64,000 nt of DNA from Oscillospiraceae bacterium (lineage in GTDB: Bacteria; Bacillota; Clostridia; Oscillospirales; Oscillospiraceae), in NCBI GenBank assembly GCA_018385135.1, contig JAHAWY010000015.1, forward strand, positions 17,041 through 81,040. Reading direction: 5' to 3'. Below, in pieces: positions 8,951-17,024 of this stretch (position 1 is its first letter; each line of letters starts with the position of its first letter). The notes below the pieces were generated by a model. It had not been told where the DNA came from. It worked only from the letters and a program-made list of their open reading frames with translations, and did not search any database. A program made the translations under genes and the position numbers.

Positions 8951-9487
8951 TCAATGTTGTAAAACTTCCTTTGCCTTCAGAACCGCTATGACGGTTTTAG
9001 CATCGCAAAGCTCGTTGTTCATAGCCATTTTATACAGCTCGTCCAGATGAACCTTTTCAACATCCAAAAACTCATTCTCGTCAGGATGGGAAGCGCCGAA
9101 ACGCAGACCTTTTGCAAGGTAGATATAAAGCACCTCTTTGCAGAAACCCGGCGAGGGATATATTTTGCCCAGGTCGATATATTCATCAGCCTCAATGCCC
9201 GTTTCCTCGGACAGCTCACGCTTTGCGCAGTCGAGCGGGTCTTCGTTCGGCTCAAGCTTGCCGGCGGGAACCTCCAGCATATGCTCGCCCATCGGATAAC
9301 GGAACTGGCGCACACAATAGACGCACCCGTTTTCGTCCACGGGTATCACCGTTACGCCGCCAGGATGCTCAACGACCTCGCGCAGCGTGACTTCGCCGTT
9401 TTGAAGCTGCACGGTATCAAGCGTCGTGCTGGTTATAATGCCTGTGTAGCCGCCAATGCGGCGAAGCTGTGTCTCGGTGTAATCCAT
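8951..9487 (-). CDS. Nudix hydrolase, ADP-ribose pyrophosphatase type
   Basis: 178 residues. A full Nudix box (GKLEPNEDPLDCAKRELSEE, completed by TGI; residues 76-98) is present, preceded by the NudF/ADPRase-type strand QFRYPMGEHMLEVPAG. Such enzymes split ADP-ribose into AMP and ribose 5-phosphate in a Mg2+-dependent manner, removing free ADP-ribose. It is the first gene of the minus-strand run that continues into walR. The ATG at 9485-9487 has GGAAAG upstream. Substrate specificity is inferred from the family. Confidence 0.9.
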   Translation of the reverse strand: MDYTETQLRRIGGYTGIITSTTLDTVQLQNGEVTLREVVEHPGGVTVIPVDENGCVYCVRQFRYPMGEHMLEVPAGKLEPNEDPLDCAKRELSEETGIEADEYIDLGKIYPSPGFCKEVLYIYLAKGLRFGASHPDENEFLDVEKVHLDELYKMAMNNELCDAKTVIAVLKAKEVLQH

Positions 9488-9623
9488 AGGAAAGAGCCTC
9501 CGTTATTTCGACAAGTTTTAATTTCATTTAAGTATATCATATACGCGCTCACTTTTCCAGTAATTTTAACTGGTTATGAGGCGCTTACGGGAGTAGAATG
9601 TATTTACTCCAAAAAAGGTCGGT

Positions 9624-9881
9624 GTGAATATGACTATACATATTGCCAGCAATTCGCTTGTTGTTGCGGAGCTTTCCGACTACGATGAGCGCTGCACGGA
9701 CGGTATCAGAGACGCCGTGAACACGGTTTTAAACGCCAATGGGCTTGAGCGCTGGAACTCAATGGAGCTAAGCGTGTTTGACGGAGGCAAGGCAGCGCTG
9801 GTATTTGCTTCTCCCGTGCGCGTCTTGCTGCCGGATTATCTGCTGCGGCTTGCCGAAATGGCAGGCTGCGACCTCACTTGA
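9624..9881 (+). CDS. small protein of unknown function
   Basis: 85 residues from GTG 9624 or 83 from ATG 9630; AAGG lies just upstream of both, so the start is undecided. The protein is soluble, without signal or membrane segment, and mildly acidic. It has a strand-rich beginning (TIHIASNSLVVAEL), a helix (CTDGIRDAVNTVLNANGLE) and a strand-rich middle (LSVFDGGKAALVFASPVRV). I do not recognise the family. The frame is uninterrupted and uses codons like its neighbours, so it is probably real. It lies between the divergent Nudix gene and smpB. Confidence 0.55.
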   Translation: MNMTIHIASNSLVVAELSDYDERCTDGIRDAVNTVLNANGLERWNSMELSVFDGGKAALVFASPVRVLLPDYLLRLAEMAGCDLT

Positions 9882-9967
9882 CAATAATGTTATAATATAA
9901 TAACAGCCAACTGATAAAGCGGTAAATTCTACCGCGCTCTTACCAAAGCGTCAGAGGAGGGACAGCG

Positions 9968-10435
9968 GTGTCGCCAAAGGCATCAGGAGTTAAACAAATA
10001 GCGCAAAACCGCAAGGCCTTCCACGATTATTTTGTGCTTGAGCGCTTTGAGGCGGGCATCGAGCTTTGCGGAACGGAAGTCAAATCGATCCGTGCCGGAA
10101 CCTTAAACCTCAAAGACTCCTACTGCACGATCAAGGACGGTCAGCTTTTCGTCCGCTCGATGCACATAAGCCCTTACGAAAAGGGAAACATATTCAACCG
10201 CGACCCCCTGCGTCCGCGCAGGCTGCTGATGCACAAGCGCGAGATAAACAAGCTCGCCGCCAAGCTTCAGCAGGATGGTCTGGCTCTTGTTCCGCTTTCC
10301 GTTTATTTTAAGGACAGCCGTGTTAAGCTTGAGCTGGGTCTTTGCAAAGGCAAAAAGCTTTATGACAAGCGCGATGCGGACGCTAAAAAATCCGCAAATC
10401 GTGAGATCGAGCGCACGATGAAAGAAAGAAACTGA
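9968..10435 (+). CDS. smpB: SsrA-binding protein SmpB
   Basis: 155 residues. SmpB binds tmRNA, mimics the missing anticodon arm and brings tmRNA to stalled ribosomes for trans-translation. The family signatures are clear: [62 protein letters not shown] and the basic C-terminal tail that inserts in the mRNA channel. Start is GTG at 9968 with GGAGGG about 8 bases upstream. It is separated from its RNA partner ssrA (11070) only by the cyclophilin gene. Confidence 0.97.
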   Translation: MSPKASGVKQIAQNRKAFHDYFVLERFEAGIELCGTEVKSIRAGTLNLKDSYCTIKDGQLFVRSMHISPYEKGNIFNRDPLRPRRLLMHKREINKLAAKLQQDGLALVPLSVYFKDSRVKLELGLCKGKKLYDKRDADAKKSANREIERTMKERN

Positions 10436-10449
10436 AAGGAACGATAGTA

Positions 10450-10968
10450 ATGCCAAATCCCATAGTGACCTTTGAAATGGAAAACGGCGGCATATTCAAA
10501 GCCGAGCTTTATCCCGATATTGCCCCCAACACCGTAAACAACTTCATCTCCCTTGTAAAGAGCGGCTTTTACAACGGTCTTATCTTTCACCGCGTAATAT
10601 CCGGCTTTATGATTCAGGGCGGTGACCCCAACGGCAGCGGCATGGGTGGTCCGGGCTACTCCATCAAGGGCGAGTTTAACGGCAACGGTTTTAAAAACGA
10701 CCTCAAGCACACTCCCGGCGTCCTCTCCATGGCACGCACAATGATTCCCGACTCCGCGGGCAGCCAGTTTTTTGTCATGCACAAGAACGCCTCTCATCTT
10801 GACGGTCAATATGCCGGCTTCGGCAAAGTCATCGAGGGCATGGACGTGGTCAACGCCATTGCCGAAACTCCCTGCGGCAGAGGCGATGTCCCCCTCACGC
10901 CTCAGCGCATGAAAACCGTCACGGTCGAGACCTTCGGCGTGGATTATCCCGAGCCGGAGAAGCTTTAG
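10450..10968 (+). CDS. peptidyl-prolyl cis-trans isomerase, cyclophilin type
   Basis: 172 residues with no signal peptide, so probably cytosolic. Cyclophilin active-site motifs are present: FHRVISGFMIQGGDP, then AGSQFFVMHKNASHLDGQYA and FGKVIEGMDVVNAI. It accelerates isomerisation of Xaa-Pro bonds during folding. The ATG at 10450 has AAAGGAACG upstream, and the gene follows smpB by only 14 bases, so the two are likely co-transcribed. A strong 12-bp hairpin (11022-11050) ends the unit before tmRNA. Confidence 0.95.
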   Translation: MPNPIVTFEMENGGIFKAELYPDIAPNTVNNFISLVKSGFYNGLIFHRVISGFMIQGGDPNGSGMGGPGYSIKGEFNGNGFKNDLKHTPGVLSMARTMIPDSAGSQFFVMHKNASHLDGQYAGFGKVIEGMDVVNAIAETPCGRGDVPLTPQRMKTVTVETFGVDYPEPEKL

Positions 10969-11021
10969 GGAACAATTTCGCGCGTTTTAGCGTCAAATAA
11001 AACAGAATCCTTTCATACCCA

Positions 11022-11050
11022 TTCTCGGGGAGACAGTCTCTCCCCGAGAA
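11022..11050 (+). terminator. hairpin after the cyclophilin gene
   Basis: Perfect 12-bp stem (TTCTCGGGGAGA and its complement) with a 5-base loop, 20 bases before tmRNA. The following T run (TTTTT) is 11 bases away, so termination may be incomplete and could allow read-through into ssrA. Confidence 0.5.
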
Positions 11051-11069
11051 CGGACACACCTTTTTATAT

Positions 11070-11428
11070 GGGGATGTACCGGTTTCGACGGGGGTGTGGA
11101 GGCAGGAATAGCGGGCGGATGCGCCTATCATCCGAAAAATGGGCATCTATAAATTAAAGAACAACGATTCTTACGAATTAGTAGCCGCTTAAGGCTGCTC
11201 GTCCTCCCCGGGAGCGCTGCGGCCCGGGTGCGGGGCGTCACTTAGCAGCGTCCGTGAGTGCGCAAAGCTTTGAGCGCACCATGCACAATGAAGCTACCCG
11301 ACCCCAAGGCGTGACGGCTTGCCTTAGGCGACGGGAATCGGCAGCAATGCCGCAATAACCGTCTGCGCCCGGAGAAGTTCCTGTTAAAGCGCTTTCGGAC
11401 GCGGGTTCAACTCCCGCCATCTCCACCA
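11070..11428 (+). ncRNA. ssrA: transfer-messenger RNA (tmRNA)
   Basis: The 5' end GGGGATGTACCGGTTTCGAC and the 3' end, a tRNA-like T arm (GCGGGTTCAACTCCCGCC) followed by ATCTCCACCA, are characteristic. The 5' GGGGATG pairs with CATCTCC to form the acceptor stem, and CCA is encoded. The tag reading frame ends KNNDSYELVAA followed by TAA (11157-11192), so the degradation signal ends in -VAA rather than the common -LAA. Partner protein SmpB is encoded just upstream. Confidence 0.95.
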
Positions 11429-11437
11429 AAACACAGG

Positions 11438-11472
11438 AAATCCCGCAGTCATTACGATTGCGGGATTTTTCT
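11438..11472 (+). terminator. rho-independent terminator of ssrA
   Basis: Stem AAATCCCGCA / TGCGGGATTT beginning 10 bases after the encoded CCA, followed by TTTTTCTTG. Confidence 0.8.
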
Positions 11473-11603
11473 TGTTTTCCCGGTAATATCAATGCTTTCG
11501 GGTGTTTTCAACTCGATACAAAGCTATTGCTGTGAATATCATTCAAACGCTTTCATTAGCGTTTTATTCTCAAAAATGCTAACGAAAATGCTAATGAAAA
11601 CAC

Positions 11604-11627
11604 GGGGAGCGGATTAATCCGCTCCCC
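11604..11627 (-). terminator. perfect 24-bp palindrome, terminator-like
   Basis: GGGGAGCGGATT followed directly by its complement. On the minus strand it is followed by GTGTTTTCATT, on the plus strand by TTATTATA. It probably ended a minus-strand transcript of the decayed element. Confidence 0.4.
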
Positions 11628-11829
11628 TTATTATATAGCCAAATGTTCAGTGTCGTTTAATACCTTCTATCCGTTTGGACGGCGTTAGCGGCTGTTTGCT
11701 CTGCTCTGAGCAAGTCCTCCTTGATTTTTATGCCTTACTCGGTTATAATCAAGGCGGCGGGAGTAAGGCTTCCCGCTCGCCTTTTGTGGTGTTGTGAGCG
11801 GCGTTCTTAGCGGGTCAGCCGCTCACTTT

Positions 11830-12018
11830 TTATGCCTTGACCTTGCTTTCCCGCACGATCCGGGCGGCGGCTTTGGCATCCTTCGCGTTGGCTTCAATCA
11901 GCTTCGCGATGCTTTCGAGATACTGATTGAGTTCCGCTGGTGTGACCGAATTACAATTCAGCCCATGAAAGACCGCGGGCGGGAAATTCGGGGCGGTGCC
12001 GTTGAGAGAGCAAACGAA
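11830..12018 (-). pseudogene. C-terminal relic of an unidentified gene
   Basis: On the minus strand a frame without start codon ends with a convincingly helical, Ala/Glu/Lys-rich stretch, VTPAELNQYLESIAKLIEAN then AKDAKAAARIVRESKVKA, and a TAA at 11830-11832. The upstream part (towards 12018) no longer looks protein-like and has no start. I read it as the truncated 3' end of a gene, possibly from a conjugative or mobilisable element. The family is not recognised. Confidence 0.3.
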
Positions 12019-12080
12019 TACAAGCTTTAGCCTGATTTGTGCTATAATAGATACACAGAAAGCATATTCGGAGGCGTTAT

Positions 12081-12836
12081 ATGGAAAAATACCGCATACT
12101 TGACATATTGAAGGATGTTGAAAGTGGAAAACTGACCTCCTCCGAGGCGCTGGTCCGGCTCAAGCTTGAGCCGTTTGAGGACTTGGGCTATGCCAAAATC
12201 GATCACCACCGTGCTTTGCGGCAGGGTGTCGCCGAGGTTATCTACGGTGCGAGCAAAACGCCCGAACAAATCTGCGGCATCGTCTCCGCCATGCGAAAGG
12301 CGGGGCAGGAAACCATACTGATAACCCGAATGAGCCGGGAGGCTGCGGCGCTTGTTTCAAAGGAACACGCGCTTGATTACCACGATATCGGACACGTTGG
12401 TATTGTCGGCAGGCTGCCCGAAAAAAGCGGCGACGGAAAAATCGTTATCGTCACCGGCGGCACAAGTGATATGCCTGTTGCCGAGGAGGCGGCGCTTACA
12501 GCCGAGGCTCTCGGTAACGATGTGCTGCGTCTTTATGATGTTGGCGTTGCCGGGCTTCACCGTCTGCTCTCCAATGCCGAATATCTTATGAACGCGCGTG
12601 TTGTTGTTGCAATCGCCGGTATGGAGGGCGCTCTGGCAAGCGTCGTCGGCGGCATGGTAGACTGCCCGGTTATAGCCGTTCCGACCAGCGTTGGCTACGG
12701 CGCGTCCTTTGGCGGCATTTCGGCGCTGCTGTCCATGCTCAACTCCTGCGCCAGCGGCGTGAGCGTTGTTAATATAGACAACGGCTTCGGCGCGGGTTAT
12801 CTTGCCAGCATGATTAACCATATGAGGAGCTTATAA
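12081..12836 (+). CDS. larB: nickel pincer cofactor biosynthesis protein LarB
   Basis: 251 residues. LarB carboxylates the pyridinium ring of nicotinic acid adenine dinucleotide and hydrolyses its phosphoanhydride, the first step to the nickel-pincer nucleotide used by lactate racemase-type enzymes. The C-terminal half is PurE/AIRC-like: IVIVTGGTSDMPVAEEA, RLYDVGVAGLHRL, VVVAIAGMEGALASVVGG, PVIAVPTSVGYG. The N-terminus has YAKIDHHRALRQGVAEVI. The ATG at 12081 has GGAGG 7 bases upstream. The larC start overlaps the stop region, so larBCE is an operon. Confidence 0.95.
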   Translation: MEKYRILDILKDVESGKLTSSEALVRLKLEPFEDLGYAKIDHHRALRQGVAEVIYGASKTPEQICGIVSAMRKAGQETILITRMSREAAALVSKEHALDYHDIGHVGIVGRLPEKSGDGKIVIVTGGTSDMPVAEEAALTAEALGNDVLRLYDVGVAGLHRLLSNAEYLMNARVVVAIAGMEGALASVVGGMVDCPVIAVPTSVGYGASFGGISALLSMLNSCASGVSVVNIDNGFGAGYLASMINHMRSL

Positions 12837-13996
12837 TGCGCACTTTATACTTAGACTGCGGCATGGGCGCTGCCGGCGATATGCTCACCGCCGCACTGCT
12901 CGACCTTCTTCCCGAGCCTGAGAGCTTTGTTTCGGAGTTTAACGCTCTCGGCATTCCTGACGTAAAAATGGAGCTTGAGCGTGGTGAAACACACGGTATC
13001 CAAGGGCTTCACGTCCACATTCTCATTCGAGGGCGCGAGGAGGGCGAGGAGTGCAGCAATGAGCCGCATGAGCGCAGATGCCTTTTGGACATCAAGCAGA
13101 TAATCTCCTCGCTGCCGCTTTCCGCAAACGTCTGCAAAACCGCTCTGGAGATATATAGTTCCATAGCCAACGCCGAGGCAAAGGTTCACGGCAGACCCGT
13201 GAACGAGCTGCATTTCCACGAGCTTGGCGCGCTTGACGCAGTTGCAGACATCGTTGCGGCTTGTATGCTGATAGAGCGCCTTGCGCCGGAGCGTATTGTA
13301 GCCTCCCCCGTTAACGTCGGCAGCGGTCAGGTCAAATGTGCGCACGGAATCTTGCCCGTACCCGCGCCTGCCACAGCGGAGCTTTTGCGCGGTATCCCCA
13401 GCTACGGCAGCGAAATAAAGGCTGAGCTTTGCACGCCCACAGGCGCCGCCCTGCTGAGCCGCTTTGCCTCAAGCTTCGGCTCTCAGCCCGAAATGAGCGT
13501 CTCCGACATCGGCTACGGCATCGGAAGCCGTGTTTTCCCTGCCGCCAACTGCGTTCGCGCACTGTTGGGAGAAGCGCCCGACTCCGCCGACTGCGTTGCT
13601 GAAATCTCATGCAATGTTGACGACATGAGCGGCGAAGCCATAGGCTTTGCACTCGAAACGCTGCTTGACTGCGGCGCTTTGGACGCTTACACAGTTCCCA
13701 TCGGCATGAAGAAATCGCGCCCCGGAGTCATGCTTTGCTGCATATCCCGTCTCAATGACGCCGACAGGCTGGCTGCCGTTATACTGCGCCACACAACAAG
13801 TCTCGGCGTGCGCATAAGCTATGCACGGCGTATTCTGCAAGAGCGCAGCATTGAAACCGTAAGCACACCCCTCGGCGATATTCGTGTCAAGCACGCGGGC
13901 GGCAGGTCAAAGCCGGAGTATGAGGATATTGCCCGCATCGCGCGGGAAAACGGCATGACACTTGCCGAAGCGGCAGAGCTTACAGCGAAAGGATAA
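12836..13996 (+). CDS. larC: nickel pincer cofactor biosynthesis protein LarC (single uninterrupted frame)
   Basis: 386 residues. LarC is the CTP-dependent cyclometallase that inserts nickel to form the Ni-C bond of the pincer cofactor. It shows LYLDCGMGAAGDM at the N-terminus, VNELHFHELGALDAVADIV, and the LarC2-type C-terminal part (CNVDDMSGEAIGFALETL, PIGMKKSRPGVML). In Lactobacillus plantarum larC is split by a programmed frameshift; here it is one continuous frame. It overlaps larB by one base and is followed by larE after 3 bases. Confidence 0.95.
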   Translation: MRTLYLDCGMGAAGDMLTAALLDLLPEPESFVSEFNALGIPDVKMELERGETHGIQGLHVHILIRGREEGEECSNEPHERRCLLDIKQIISSLPLSANVCKTALEIYSSIANAEAKVHGRPVNELHFHELGALDAVADIVAACMLIERLAPERIVASPVNVGSGQVKCAHGILPVPAPATAELLRGIPSYGSEIKAELCTPTGAALLSRFASSFGSQPEMSVSDIGYGIGSRVFPAANCVRALLGEAPDSADCVAEISCNVDDMSGEAIGFALETLLDCGALDAYTVPIGMKKSRPGVMLCCISRLNDADRLAAVILRHTTSLGVRISYARRILQERSIETVSTPLGDIRVKHAGGRSKPEYEDIARIARENGMTLAEAAELTAKG

Positions 13997-13999
13997 GTC

Positions 14000-14809
14000 A
14001 TGGCGACACTTGAGGAAAAATACGCCGCTCTCAAAGCCGAGCTTGGCGCAATGGGGCGCGTGGGCGTTGCCTTTTCCGGCGGGGTAGACTCCAGCCTGCT
14101 GTTAAAAGTCGCGCACGACACACTGGGCGGCAATGCTGTTGCGCTAAGCGCATCGCTGCGCTCTGTGCCCGAATTTGAACGGCGCGAGGCGGCGGAGTTT
14201 TGCCGCGCAAACAGCATTGAGCAAATCATATGCGAAATAAATGAGCTTGAGCTTCCCGCCTTTGCCGCTAACCTGCCCGACCGCTGCTACCACTGCAAGC
14301 TAAAGGTCCTTGAGACTCTTAAAACAGCGGCGGCGAAGCGCGGCATTACTCAGCTTGTTGAAGGCTCAAATGTGGACGATCTGAGCGATTACCGCCCCGG
14401 ACGGCGCGCGGTTATCGAATGCGGCGTTGCCAGTCCCCTGCTGAACGCGGGGCTTACGAAAGCCGAGATACGCGAGCTGTCCGCGCGTTTGGGGCTTTCA
14501 ACCTTTGACAAGCCCGCCTATGCCTGCCTTGCCTCACGCATCCCCGTTGGCGAGAATATAACCGAGGAAAAGCTTCGCCGCGTTGAGCGTGCAGAGGAAT
14601 ATCTGATGAGCCTCGGCATACGCCAAATGCGTGTTCGCGCGCACAATGATTTGGCGCGCATTGAGGTGACACCTGAAAGCATAGAGCTGCTTGCGGCGTC
14701 CCCAATCCGCGAGGAGCTTTCGCATCGGCTAAAGGCGCTGGGCTTTCGCTATGTCTCGCTCGACCTTACAGGCTATAAGACCGGCAGCATGAACCCGGAG
14801 AGCGTTTGA
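14000..14809 (+). CDS. larE: ATP-dependent sacrificial sulfur transferase LarE
   Basis: 269 residues. LarE adenylates the carboxylates made by LarB and installs sulfur. The PP-loop SGGVDSS is at residues 26-32. Three notable cysteines are visible: Cys96 and Cys99 in CYHCK and Cys176 in ACLASR. Cys176 matches the position of the sacrificial cysteine of L. plantarum LarE; family members with three cysteines have been described as carrying an Fe-S cluster for non-sacrificial sulfur transfer, which is possible here but not proven. Last gene of larBCE, ended by the terminator at 14829. No larA-type racemase is in the window. Confidence 0.94.
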   Translation: MATLEEKYAALKAELGAMGRVGVAFSGGVDSSLLLKVAHDTLGGNAVALSASLRSVPEFERREAAEFCRANSIEQIICEINELELPAFAANLPDRCYHCKLKVLETLKTAAAKRGITQLVEGSNVDDLSDYRPGRRAVIECGVASPLLNAGLTKAEIRELSARLGLSTFDKPAYACLASRIPVGENITEEKLRRVERAEEYLMSLGIRQMRVRAHNDLARIEVTPESIELLAASPIREELSHRLKALGFRYVSLDLTGYKTGSMNPESV

Positions 14810-14828
14810 GCCTGATTAAAGCGAAATA

Positions 14829-14876
14829 AAAAGCCCCGACCCGCACCGTGAGTGCAGGTCGGGGCTTTTATTTTTA
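14829..14876. terminator. terminator between larE and the convergent gtrA-like gene
   Basis: Stem AAAAGCCCCGACC / GGTCGGGGCTTTT followed by TATTTTT; A/T runs on both sides make it usable from both strands. Confidence 0.85.
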
Positions 14877-14896
14877 CACAATTTTAGCCGGACACT

Positions 14897-15376
14897 TTAT
14901 TTAAATACCCAAAAGCGGTTCATCAGATAGTTATAAAGCATGGTAACACATACATTGGGAATTTTCGCCGCCATAGGTATCATGTCCGCGGGTATCACGC
15001 TTTCAAAAACAGGCTGTTTGAACAGCGCCATAAACAGCGACAGCCCCAACGAGGAGATTATCAGAAATCCACAGCTCGTAACAATATAGCGTCCCACCTC
15101 GCCGCCGTTGACAGGTCTCTTTTTCTGAAAAGTCCAAAACTTGTTCCAGAGAAAGGAGTTGATGTTTGAAACGACATAGGAGATGGCGTTTGAGATATAC
15201 GGACCGGCAATAATGGTCGCTCCCAGCAGCACAAGAGTAGGACCGTCGCCTATGAGCCTGTTCATGAAATAGAACACGACAAAATCCACAATGGTGTTTA
15301 AAATGCCGACCAATCCAAATTTTACGAATTTTTTCAGGTCAAACGCGCGGAAAAACCTCTTTAGCTTGTCCTTCAA
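14897..15376 (-). CDS. GtrA-family membrane protein
   Basis: 159 residues with four predicted membrane helices and the GtrA pattern: FVKFGLVGILNTIVDFVVFY near the start, SNINSFLWNKFWTFQ in the middle and YNYLMNRFWVFK at the end. GtrA-like proteins are proposed flippases for polyprenyl-phosphate-linked sugars. It is the third gene of a minus-strand trio (GT2, GT-C-like membrane protein, GtrA) that resembles three-component Gtr glucosylation systems. Its start is 4 bases after the stop of the upstream gene. Confidence 0.9.
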   Translation of the reverse strand: MKDKLKRFFRAFDLKKFVKFGLVGILNTIVDFVVFYFMNRLIGDGPTLVLLGATIIAGPYISNAISYVVSNINSFLWNKFWTFQKKRPVNGGEVGRYIVTSCGFLIISSLGLSLFMALFKQPVFESVIPADMIPMAAKIPNVCVTMLYNYLMNRFWVFK

Positions 15377-15380
15377 AGTT

Positions 15381-17024
15381 TTAGCCCTTTCTAATAAGCC
15401 CCTTATCCGTTACGCGGGCGCAAGCCTCGCCGTCCGATGAGGTAAAGATATCAAAATTACCGTCGCTCGCCGGAACTGCATAAGCCTGCCGAACCGTGGC
15501 GCTGTCGGGGTCGTATAAATACATGACGTCATAGGTCTCCGCCGCCAGAGTCTCGGCAATAGTCCACGACGGCAGCGGCTTCACTTTTGGAAAATCGCCG
15601 TTTCCGCTATAACAGCGTAATGCGCCCGTAAGCGCCCAGTCGCTTTCCGTAACGCCGTGCATATGCTCATGAAAAAAGAAATTCTGCTCGCCGACATAAT
15701 TCGGCTCAACGCCGAGCAGCAGGCAAAGCCCCTCCTGAGGCAGCGCCGCGCCGTCATTGGTAGCTTCACATACTGCGGACGCTACCAAAGCGTCGTTTTC
15801 GGTGGTTGCGCGGTAATCGTAAATCTCGCTAACCGCCGCAATGGAAAACACCAGCGCACATACAGAGCATAAAGCGGCGGCAATAGTTTTTCCCATGCGC
15901 AGGCGGCTGAGGACAAGCCCCGCCAGTGTATCCAAAATCAGCGCCGCGCCGCAAAAGGAGGGCAGAGTGCCGCGTAGTGAAAACCAAGGGTTGGCAAGCA
16001 CGAAAAAAATGCTCAGCGGCGCAGCCGTCATCAGCAGCCCTACAAGAAGTGCAAGCGCAGCTTTTCCAAAGGCAAGGCTCTTTTGCCTTTCTTTCCATAC
16101 AAGGAAAAAAAGAAGCACGCACAGCGCCAAAGCAAGCAGCAGCCAAAGCCAAAGCCCGTCGGACAAAAGCATGGCAGCACCGCGCCTAAAGCCCCGAACC
16201 AGAGTGTAAAACCCGCCATCGAAAAAAGCGGCGGACATCTGCTCGCTTATAGGCTCTAAAACCTCCTCATGCCAGCCCTCCTGCCATGGAAGGACGATTT
16301 TCACGCGCGAGGAATAAATCCCGCCCTTGGCAAAGGCGGCAGATGAGCTGAAATAGATAAGCACATTTACAAAGCTCAGCAGCGCCCAAAGCGCGCGGGC
16401 GCGATGCTCTTTAAGCTCCAGCAACGCGACAATAATTGCGCCCGTAAAAGACAGCACCAGCGTCTGCTCGTAAAAGCCGAAGGATAAGAGCTGGAAAAAA
16501 AAGAATGCCGCGAGATATCTCTTTTTGCCCTCGCCGCACCATTTTTGGAGCATAAGCATCGAAAGCGCCGCCAAAAACATACTCGGAACAATTCTGGTCG
16601 ATGCGGACATCCAATATGTCCCCTCCATGCCCAGCGGGAACAGAGCATAGAGTATGATAAACAGCCAGCCTGTGCCAAAATATCGCCGCCAAACCTGACG
16701 AAAAAGCACGGCAGAGCCTGCAAACAAAGCCGAAATCAGTGCAACGCCCGCAATCATATTCGGCCAGAAGCGGCTCCAAAGCATAATATCCAAAATCCCC
16801 GCCAGCGGGCGCGCCGCCAGCAGTCCCAAATCTAAGATAAACTGCCAGTGGTCGGGGTTGTAGGCAGCGTAGTTATGATGCTGAATGTAATCGTCAAGCT
16901 GGGGGAAATATTGCAGCCCGCAGCAGCAATATCGCACAAAAACAAGGGCAAAAACAAGAAGGAAGGCAAGCCAAGGCCGCTCCTGCGCGCTCTTATTCAG
17001 CCCTCCCGAATACCTATTTCTCAT
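15381..17024 (-). CDS. polytopic membrane glycosyltransferase-like protein (GT-C/GtrC role)
   Basis: 547 residues with about ten to eleven membrane helices in the first 420 residues and a soluble extracytoplasmic C-terminal part. An early loop holds QLDDYIQHHNYAAY, with acidic residues where GT-C enzymes place their catalytic Asp. This is the expected architecture for the acceptor-specific transferase of a Gtr system, which moves the sugar from the lipid carrier onto a surface polymer or protein. It overlaps the GT2 gene by 4 bases and precedes gtrA by 4 bases. The acceptor is unknown; the neighbouring SLH protein is a candidate by position only. Confidence 0.7.
   Translation of the reverse strand: MRNRYSGGLNKSAQERPWLAFLLVFALVFVRYCCCGLQYFPQLDDYIQHHNYAAYNPDHWQFILDLGLLAARPLAGILDIMLWSRFWPNMIAGVALISALFAGSAVLFRQVWRRYFGTGWLFIILYALFPLGMEGTYWMSASTRIVPSMFLAALSMLMLQKWCGEGKKRYLAAFFFFQLLSFGFYEQTLVLSFTGAIIVALLELKEHRARALWALLSFVNVLIYFSSSAAFAKGGIYSSRVKIVLPWQEGWHEEVLEPISEQMSAAFFDGGFYTLVRGFRRGAAMLLSDGLWLWLLLALALCVLLFFLVWKERQKSLAFGKAALALLVGLLMTAAPLSIFFVLANPWFSLRGTLPSFCGAALILDTLAGLVLSRLRMGKTIAAALCSVCALVFSIAAVSEIYDYRATTENDALVASAVCEATNDGAALPQEGLCLLLGVEPNYVGEQNFFFHEHMHGVTESDWALTGALRCYSGNGDFPKVKPLPSWTIAETLAAETYDVMYLYDPDSATVRQAYAVPASDGNFDIFTSSDGEACARVTDKGLIRKG

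Larger units (their letters stand above)
11473..12080. other. gene-poor stretch between ssrA and larB with mobile-element-like debris
   Basis: About 600 bases without an intact gene. It holds a perfect 24-bp palindrome (11604-11627), a second dyad GTGAGCGGC/GCCGCTCAC around 11795-11826, an AAGGAGG on the minus strand near 11724 that precedes only a short frame, and a minus-strand relic frame ending at 11830. Sites just 3' of ssrA are common integration targets, so this may be what is left of an element. No second copy of the tmRNA 3' end is visible. Confidence 0.4.

Noticed and set aside
9882..9967. A promoter built from TTGACA and TATAAT before smpB
   Set aside because: Both boxes are present but only 7 bases apart, so they cannot act as one promoter.
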